Positions 6,296-10,160 of a DNA stretch of 10,160 bases are shown piece after piece. The notes beneath the pieces are model-generated. The model searched no databases. It had not been told where the DNA came from and saw nothing but the letters and a program-made list of their open reading frames with translations. The number at the start of each line of letters is the position of its first letter. Position 1 is the stretch's first letter. The DNA is from an uncultured Lachnospiraceae bacterium (GTDB taxonomy: Bacteria > Bacillota > Clostridia > Lachnospirales > Lachnospiraceae): contig CAMTBF010000090.1 of NCBI GenBank assembly GCA_947068385.1, positions 1-10,160 on the forward strand. The letters are read 5' to 3'. A program made the position numbers and the translations under genes.

Positions 6296-7783
6296 TCACT
6301 CTATGTTCCAAATGCCCTGTGCTTCCTCCGAAATGGCCGGGACGTACATCCCAGGCCGGGAGCCCTCCGCTCCCCTCCGCATCTCCACGCCCTGCACTTC
6401 CAGGCCCTGCCGCGCGGCCTCCGAGATCTTTCCGATCAGCTCCCCCGTCATCCGCTCCCCCGGCACCAGCAGGGGCACGCCGGGGGGATACAGGTTGATG
6501 AACTCTCCGATATGCCTGCCCTCGCTCTCCGCCAGGGCTATCCGCTCCGTGGGCATATCCCAGGCCTTCGCCAGGGGAATCGCGTCCGTCCGCCCGGTTC
6601 CCGGATCCCTGCCCTGTCCGGCAGATCCGCATGCGCCCTCCGGCATATCGGCGACGCCTTCCTCCAGGGCCTCGTCAACGGCAAGCAGGGCCTCCGTCAT
6701 GCGCCGGTATGCCTCCTCCCCGTCGTTCACCGTGAACATGGCCAGCACGAAGCCCGTGGACGCCATCTCCGGCTGCAGATGGTATCTCCCCAGCAGGATG
6801 TCATAAAGCTGCTTCCCGGTAAGCCCCGACTGCTTCGTGGAGACCAGGAGCTTGCCCACGTCCTGCCTGTCCCGGTCATCCGCCGGGAACCTGAGATGCC
6901 TGCAGCCCCTCAGCCTGTCCAGCATGGCCCCGAACCGCTGCCGGAAGGCCCCGAAGGCCTCCTGTCCCTGCAGGCCGACGTAGCGCAGCGCATTGTCGAT
7001 GCCCGCCATCAGCAGATAGGAGGGGCTGCTGGACTGGTATATCCGCAGGAACCGTCTGAGGAGCCCCCTGTCTATCCGCCCTCCGTTCACATGGAGCAGC
7101 GCCGACTGGGTCAGGGCCGGGAGGGTCTTGTGCACGCTGTGGATCACCAGGTCGGCCCCCAGCTGGCAGCTGTTTTTCGGAAAACCGTCAGCCAGGCCCA
7201 GGTGCGCGCCATGGGCCTCGTCCACGATCAGCGGAATCCCCTTTTCATGGACGATGTCCGCGATCGCCCGGATGTCCGATATCCGCCCCTCATAGGTGGG
7301 CGATACCACCAGCACGGCCCCGATATCCGGCTCCCGCTCCAGCGCCCGGCGGACTTCCTCCGGCTCCAGGGCATCATATATGTCATACCCCTCCAGACAG
7401 GGCGGATACAGATATGTGGCCCGCAGGCCCCGCAGATACACCGCATGGTAGGCCGATCTGTGGCAGTTGCGCGCCATCAGGATATGCCCTCCCTCGGGCA
7501 GCGCGCAGCTCACCGCGCTCAGTATCCCGCAGGTGCTCCCGTTTACGAGATAGAAGCTCTCCTCCGCCCCGTAGAGCCCGGCGGCCTGGCGCTGCAGGCC
7601 GTCCAGGATGCCCTCCGGCCGATGCAGGTCGTCGAAGCCGTCTATCTCCGTGATATCTAGTCTGCTCAATTCCCCGGGAAGCATTCCGAAAGGCCTGCGC
7701 TTGTGCCCCGGCATGTGATAGGGGTAGATGCCGCCGTCCGCATATTTTGTTAATTTTTCAAACAAATGCTCCAATTCGCTCAA
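6296..7783 (-). CDS. Orn/Lys/Arg-type PLP-dependent decarboxylase (YaaO/SpeA-like)
   Basis: This is a fold-type I PLP decarboxylase of the group acting on ornithine, lysine or arginine, which supplies polyamines or consumes acid. Motifs are PGHK (25-28), NGST at 81-84 for the cofactor phosphate, and NCHRS at 107-111 with the ring-stacking H109-type histidine. DEAHGAH at 188-194 holds the aspartate that contacts the PLP nitrogen. HSVHKT at 215-220 holds the Schiff-base lysine K219. SSSPSYLLMA is at 251-260 and the C-terminal INLYPPGVPLLVPGE at 429-443. At 495 residues it is the short type without the N-terminal receiver-like wing of E. coli inducible enzymes. A TTG start (7783-7781) is used: GAGG lies five bases upstream, no ATG occurs before PGHK, and TTGA overlaps the stop of the HD gene by 4 nt. 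B. subtilis yaaO has the same position. Substrate cannot be told from sequence alone. Confidence 0.93.
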   Translation of the reverse strand: MSELEHLFEKLTKYADGGIYPYHMPGHKRRPFGMLPGELSRLDITEIDGFDDLHRPEGILDGLQRQAAGLYGAEESFYLVNGSTCGILSAVSCALPEGGHILMARNCHRSAYHAVYLRGLRATYLYPPCLEGYDIYDALEPEEVRRALEREPDIGAVLVVSPTYEGRISDIRAIADIVHEKGIPLIVDEAHGAHLGLADGFPKNSCQLGADLVIHSVHKTLPALTQSALLHVNGGRIDRGLLRRFLRIYQSSSPSYLLMAGIDNALRYVGLQGQEAFGAFRQRFGAMLDRLRGCRHLRFPADDRDRQDVGKLLVSTKQSGLTGKQLYDILLGRYHLQPEMASTGFVLAMFTVNDGEEAYRRMTEALLAVDEALEEGVADMPEGACGSAGQGRDPGTGRTDAIPLAKAWDMPTERIALAESEGRHIGEFINLYPPGVPLLVPGERMTGELIGKISEAARQGLEVQGVEMRRGAEGSRPGMYVPAISEEAQGIWNIE

Positions 7784-8367
7784 TGATTCCTCAACCTGGC
7801 AGGGACCCGGCCATGTCCCTTATAGATATACAATGTCTCCAGCAGGGAGCACCACTTGTCCGCAGCCGTCACGATCCATGCCTCCCTGCATGTGGGCGGC
7901 ACCACGGTCAGCGGCCACATATGCCGCCGGATGATCTCCCGCTCCCGCTCTGTGAGCCGGTACTCCCTGGAAGCGTTGCGCAGGGCCGTGCCCGGATGAT
8001 AGAAGCCGTGCAGCTTATGGGGATTCTCCTTGTCGGGAACGTGCCAGTCGTAGAGGAAATAGTCATGGAGCAGCGCTCCCCTGATCAGCTCCCTCCTGCT
8101 GCAGCGGATATGCAGATATTCGCTGAGGGCGATGCTGCACCTGGCCACGCTCAGCACATGGGCGTTCACGGTCACGTCGCCGTGCTGGACATACTCCTTC
8201 ATCCGGTTGAAGTTGCGGGATTCCAATATGTCAGAGGCCATCTCCCGGATCTGCCGCTCCTCCCTGCGGAAGCGCTCCAGCCTCCTCTGCCACCTCAGTG
8301 CCTGTCTTTCCGTCCGTCTTCCTGAAATTCTTCTCTCCATATTTCCGCGTTTCTTTCCTTGAGTCAT
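7780..8367 (-). CDS. HD-domain protein, putative phosphohydrolase
   Basis: This 195-residue cytoplasmic protein carries a metal-dependent HD hydrolase domain. Likely metal ligands appear in order: H70 (VNAHVLS), H101-D102 (ALLHDYFLYDWH), H124 (GFYHPG), H149 (RRHMWP) and D170 (AADKW). This pattern is typical of HD proteins that hydrolyse nucleotides or other phosphate esters, but the substrate is unknown. The first 45 residues are strongly basic, with many arginines, and are predicted helical, possibly for binding nucleic acid or a partner. The ATG at 8367 is six bases past the L,D-transpeptidase stop, with only AGG as a weak ribosome binding site. A second ATG at 8340 would remove nine residues and cannot be excluded. 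The 3' end overlaps the decarboxylase start by four bases (TTGA), so these neighbours are translationally coupled. The family call is secure; the role is not. Confidence 0.87.
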   Translation of the reverse strand: MTQGKKRGNMERRISGRRTERQALRWQRRLERFRREERQIREMASDILESRNFNRMKEYVQHGDVTVNAHVLSVARCSIALSEYLHIRCSRRELIRGALLHDYFLYDWHVPDKENPHKLHGFYHPGTALRNASREYRLTEREREIIRRHMWPLTVVPPTCREAWIVTAADKWCSLLETLYIYKGHGRVPARLRNH

Positions 8368-8373
8368 ACTTGC

Positions 8374-9987
8374 CTAGGCTATCGGGACCTCCCCCGGGTT
8401 CGGCTCTCCCTCCGGTACGCCGCCCTCCGGCTCCGGCTCCGCAGGCGGGCCTATGTACGGGATCCCCTGGGGATAATAGCATATCACCGGGAAGCCCTCC
8501 GACACATACTGGTAGATCTGCGCCGCCATGCTGGGGGGCAGGTTGATGCATCCGTGGGAGCCGTTGGTCACAAAGATGTCGCCGCCGAACGCGCCCCTCC
8601 AGTTGGCGTCGTGCAGGCCATAATTCCCGTAGAAGGGCATCCAGTATTTCACCGGCGTGCGGTATGTCTCGCCTACCAGCACCGCGTCCCTGGACTTGTA
8701 CAGCATGCCGAACACCCCTTCCGGCGTCACGCAGCCGAAATCCGAGATCATCGTGCCTGATACGAAATCCGTCTCCAGCACCAGGCTCCCGTCCTGATAC
8801 AGATAGAGGTGCTGGCTGTTCAGATCCGCCTCCAGATAGGAGCCCCCGATATCGTTGCTGCCCTTCTGCCTGGCCCTGATGCTGTACAGGGGCTCCTTCT
8901 CTATGGTGCTGCCCTGATATATCAGGGCGGTGAGCTCCTTGCTCTCCCCCGCCACGTCTGTCTTCCATCCGTAGTTCCGGCCAGGCAGCGATATCTCATA
9001 CCCATAGGTGGTCATGAAGTTTTTCCTTCTCCCATAGGTATCATATGCCGCAGCCTGTTCCTTCACGAATGCGTCCACGGCCTCTTCGTCCAGGACGGCC
9101 TTCCCGTCCTCGATGGAGACCCAGTCCTTCAGAATCTCCCGGTCCACCACCACTTCCGTCCCGTTCCAGTCGTAGACGATCTTCGTGCCCAGCCACTTAT
9201 TGGCATTGTCCACCGTGCGGTTCAGCCGGTCGTCATCGCTTTTTACGGAAGCCTCCTGGTAGAATCCCTGCTCCTCCAGGTCGATGGCCGCCTCCTGGGC
9301 GCTGACCGCCTCCACGATCCGTGCAATCGCCTTCTGCACGTCAAAGGATGTCCCCACCGTCTCCGGGACGACCTCATAGCCGCCCGCCTCCTCGGAATAC
9401 TCGCTGATATACGCGTCCTGGGGCATCTGCATGTTCTTCCTCTTACAGGCCTCCCAGGACTTCACCAGGCTGCCCAGCATATCCTCGTCGAAGGTCATTT
9501 CCTGCTCCAGGTCGTAGTCATACCGCCCGTCCAGGTAAGCCTCCATCCAGAAGAACTCGTCCTGCTGAAGCAGCAGCGACTCCACAGCCTCTCCGGTGCC
9601 CACATACTGGAGCTGGATATCCTCCGGCGCAATGACGCCCAGCACCACATCCGGCTCCCCTGTCTCATAGTCCCTGCCCAGCACTGCCAGCGCATACCCG
9701 TCAATCCGGGACTCCAGCGCCTTGACGATCGGCGCTGCCTCCATATCGCTGCAATCCATTCCGTTTATTTTCGTGTTCGGGAAAAAATGAGTTCGATAGT
9801 ACACGACTCCCCTATAATAAAGATATGCCGCCACTGCCAATGTCGCTACAACGATGAGGAGAAATGCGATAAGGATGAATCTCTTCTTCCTGCTCCTGGG
9901 CCTCCTGCCCTTCTGTTCCGGATCCTGTCCTTTTGCCTCCGGAAGCCTTCCTGCCTCTGCCATCTCCCCTGTCTGCCTCTCTTCCAT
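8374..9987 (-). CDS. membrane-anchored L,D-transpeptidase with peptidoglycan-binding-like region
   Basis: L,D-transpeptidases make 3-3 cross-links in peptidoglycan or attach proteins to it, outside the membrane. This 537-residue protein has a basic cytoplasmic N-terminus (RRPRSRKKR, 28-36) and one membrane helix (about 37-58). A long extracytoplasmic region (about 65-385) begins TKINGMDCSDM, as in proteins with PG_binding_4-like domains. The YkuD catalytic domain (about 391-505) has YGLHD at 456-460 with H459, and SHGCINLP at 477-484 with nucleophile C480. TPEGVF (421-426) is also typical. The tail from 514 is rich in proline and glutamate. The ATG at 9987 is chosen for the GGGAGAGGG site just upstream and the fit to an anchored protein; earlier in-frame ATGs would lie upstream of the promoter. 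It is the first gene after the promoter at 10033 and is followed six bases later by the HD gene. Confidence 0.94.
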   Translation of the reverse strand: MEERQTGEMAEAGRLPEAKGQDPEQKGRRPRSRKKRFILIAFLLIVVATLAVAAYLYYRGVVYYRTHFFPNTKINGMDCSDMEAAPIVKALESRIDGYALAVLGRDYETGEPDVVLGVIAPEDIQLQYVGTGEAVESLLLQQDEFFWMEAYLDGRYDYDLEQEMTFDEDMLGSLVKSWEACKRKNMQMPQDAYISEYSEEAGGYEVVPETVGTSFDVQKAIARIVEAVSAQEAAIDLEEQGFYQEASVKSDDDRLNRTVDNANKWLGTKIVYDWNGTEVVVDREILKDWVSIEDGKAVLDEEAVDAFVKEQAAAYDTYGRRKNFMTTYGYEISLPGRNYGWKTDVAGESKELTALIYQGSTIEKEPLYSIRARQKGSNDIGGSYLEADLNSQHLYLYQDGSLVLETDFVSGTMISDFGCVTPEGVFGMLYKSRDAVLVGETYRTPVKYWMPFYGNYGLHDANWRGAFGGDIFVTNGSHGCINLPPSMAAQIYQYVSEGFPVICYYPQGIPYIGPPAEPEPEGGVPEGEPNPGEVPIA

Positions 9988-9990
9988 GTT

Positions 9991-9999
9991 CCCTCTCCC
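9991..9999 (-). promoter_or_regulatory. ribosome binding site fixing the L,D-transpeptidase start
   Basis: GGGAGAGGG on the minus strand ends three bases before the ATG at 9987; its 5' GGGAG part has seven bases of spacing. The frame is open upstream to 10092, but that part crosses the promoter and terminator and is very unlikely to be translated. Confidence 0.75.
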
Positions 10000-10001
10000 A
10001 A

Positions 10002-10017
10002 ATGAATGATTATTCAT
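10002..10017. repeat. 6-bp palindrome in the leader of the L,D-transpeptidase gene
   Basis: ATGAAT and ATTCAT form an inverted repeat with a 4-nt spacer. It lies between the predicted transcription start (about 10026) and the ribosome binding site, so it could be an operator or a small leader hairpin. It is short and AT-rich and could be chance. Confidence 0.35.
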
Positions 10018-10032
10018 ACACACATTTAGCTT

Positions 10033-10041
10033 ATTATAGCA
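10033..10041 (-). promoter_or_regulatory. extended -10 promoter for the operon
   Basis: The minus strand reads TGCTATAAT (10041-10033): a perfect TATAAT preceded by the TG-n extension recognised by housekeeping sigma factors. The -35 at 17-nt spacing (TATTTT) is poor, which extended -10 promoters tolerate. It lies between the tRNA terminator and the L,D-transpeptidase gene and predicts a start site near 10026 and a leader of roughly 38 nt. All downstream genes have the same orientation with small gaps, so this is the likely main promoter of the block. Confidence 0.75.
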
Positions 10042-10052
10042 TATCCTGTCAC

Positions 10053-10097
10053 AAAAAAATAGCATCAAAAGGCCGAAATTGTACCTTTCCATGCTAT
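10053..10097 (-). terminator. intrinsic terminator of the tRNA-Phe transcript
   Basis: On the minus strand ATAGCAT (10097-10091) pairs with ATGCTAT (10065-10059). The stem continues inward after one mismatch and a G-U pair through AAAGG/CCTTT, closing an 11-nt loop. A run of seven T follows (10059-10053). It begins 14 nt after the tRNA 3' end and ends just before the promoter of the L,D-transpeptidase gene, separating the two transcripts. Confidence 0.8.
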
Positions 10098-10111
10098 ATA
10101 TCCACCAAAAA

Positions 10112-10160
10112 TGCCCAGAACCGGAATCGAACCAGTGACACGAGGATTTTCAGTCCTCTG
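10112..10160 (-). tRNA. tRNA-Phe (GAA), 5' part beyond the window
   Basis: The 49 visible bases are the 3' two thirds of a tRNA; about 24 bases of the 5' acceptor strand and D arm lie beyond base 10160. The anticodon stem GAGGA/TCCTC (10158-10154 with 10146-10142) encloses the loop CTGAAAA, with anticodon GAA at 10151-10149. The variable region is GTGTC. The T arm has TTCGATT with one G-T pair in its stem. The 3' acceptor strand TCTGGGC is followed by discriminator A at 10112. The layout closely resembles bacterial tRNA-Phe. CCA is not encoded, so it must be added by the CCA-adding enzyme. Confidence 0.93.

Noticed and set aside
6267..6632. N-terminal extension of pyruvate kinase
   Set aside because: The frame is open upstream, but it lies within the decarboxylase gene, has Gly/Arg-rich out-of-frame character, and a strong ribosome binding site fixes the start at 6266.
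5088..6806. Long plus-strand open frame (and a similar one at 1296-2753) opposite real genes
   Set aside because: These are antisense shadows typical of GC-rich coding DNA. They cross boundaries of well-identified minus-strand genes and their translations are low-complexity or unrecognisable.
9988..10092. N-terminal extension of the L,D-transpeptidase
   Set aside because: It would place the coding start inside the tRNA terminator and upstream of the promoter; GGGAGAGGG before 9987 marks the real start.

Overview
The window is a compact, one-directional block of housekeeping genes, all on the minus strand. Gene content and order point to a GC-rich (about 60% by eye) member of the Clostridia, most like Lachnospiraceae. 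The main evidence is partial synteny with the Bacillus subtilis yaaO-tmk-darA-yaaR-holB-ricT-yabA-yabB-yazA-yabC region. The family-level placement is an inference, because no 16S or marker comparison was possible.

In the direction of transcription (high to low coordinates), the window opens with the 3' two thirds of a tRNA-Phe(GAA) gene cut by the window edge, followed by its intrinsic terminator. An extended -10 promoter comes next, then a membrane-anchored L,D-transpeptidase, an HD-domain protein, an Orn/Lys/Arg-type decarboxylase (TTG start), pyruvate kinase, a guanylate-kinase-like protein, YaaR, the DNA polymerase III delta' subunit (HolB), RicT (YaaT), a TrmN6-type tRNA methyltransferase, and the N-terminal 183 residues of RsmI, cut at base 1.

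Junctions are tight: gaps of 6, 29, 3, 55 and 39 nt and overlaps of 4, 10 and 71 nt. The only longer gap, 120 nt before ricT, holds a second promoter-like extended -10 element. The simplest reading is one long operon from the promoter near 10033, with an internal promoter that could drive ricT-trmN6-rsmI separately. No transcription terminator is visible between 9987 and 1.

Functionally the block combines cell-wall cross-linking (L,D-transpeptidase), amino-acid decarboxylation or polyamine supply, the last step of glycolysis (pyk), nucleotide and replication functions (GMK-like, HolB), RNA maturation (RicT), and tRNA and 16S rRNA methylation (TrmN6, RsmI). Compared with B. subtilis, pyk has been inserted, the tmk slot holds a divergent guanylate-kinase-like protein, and darA, yabA and yazA are missing.

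I see no mobile element, CRISPR array, prophage or defence system. The points most worth checking are a roughly 175-residue low-complexity tail on RicT whose DNA also encodes the start of TrmN6, the atypical GMK-like protein, and a perfect 12-bp inverted repeat inside trmN6. I did not find a convincing new biological system.
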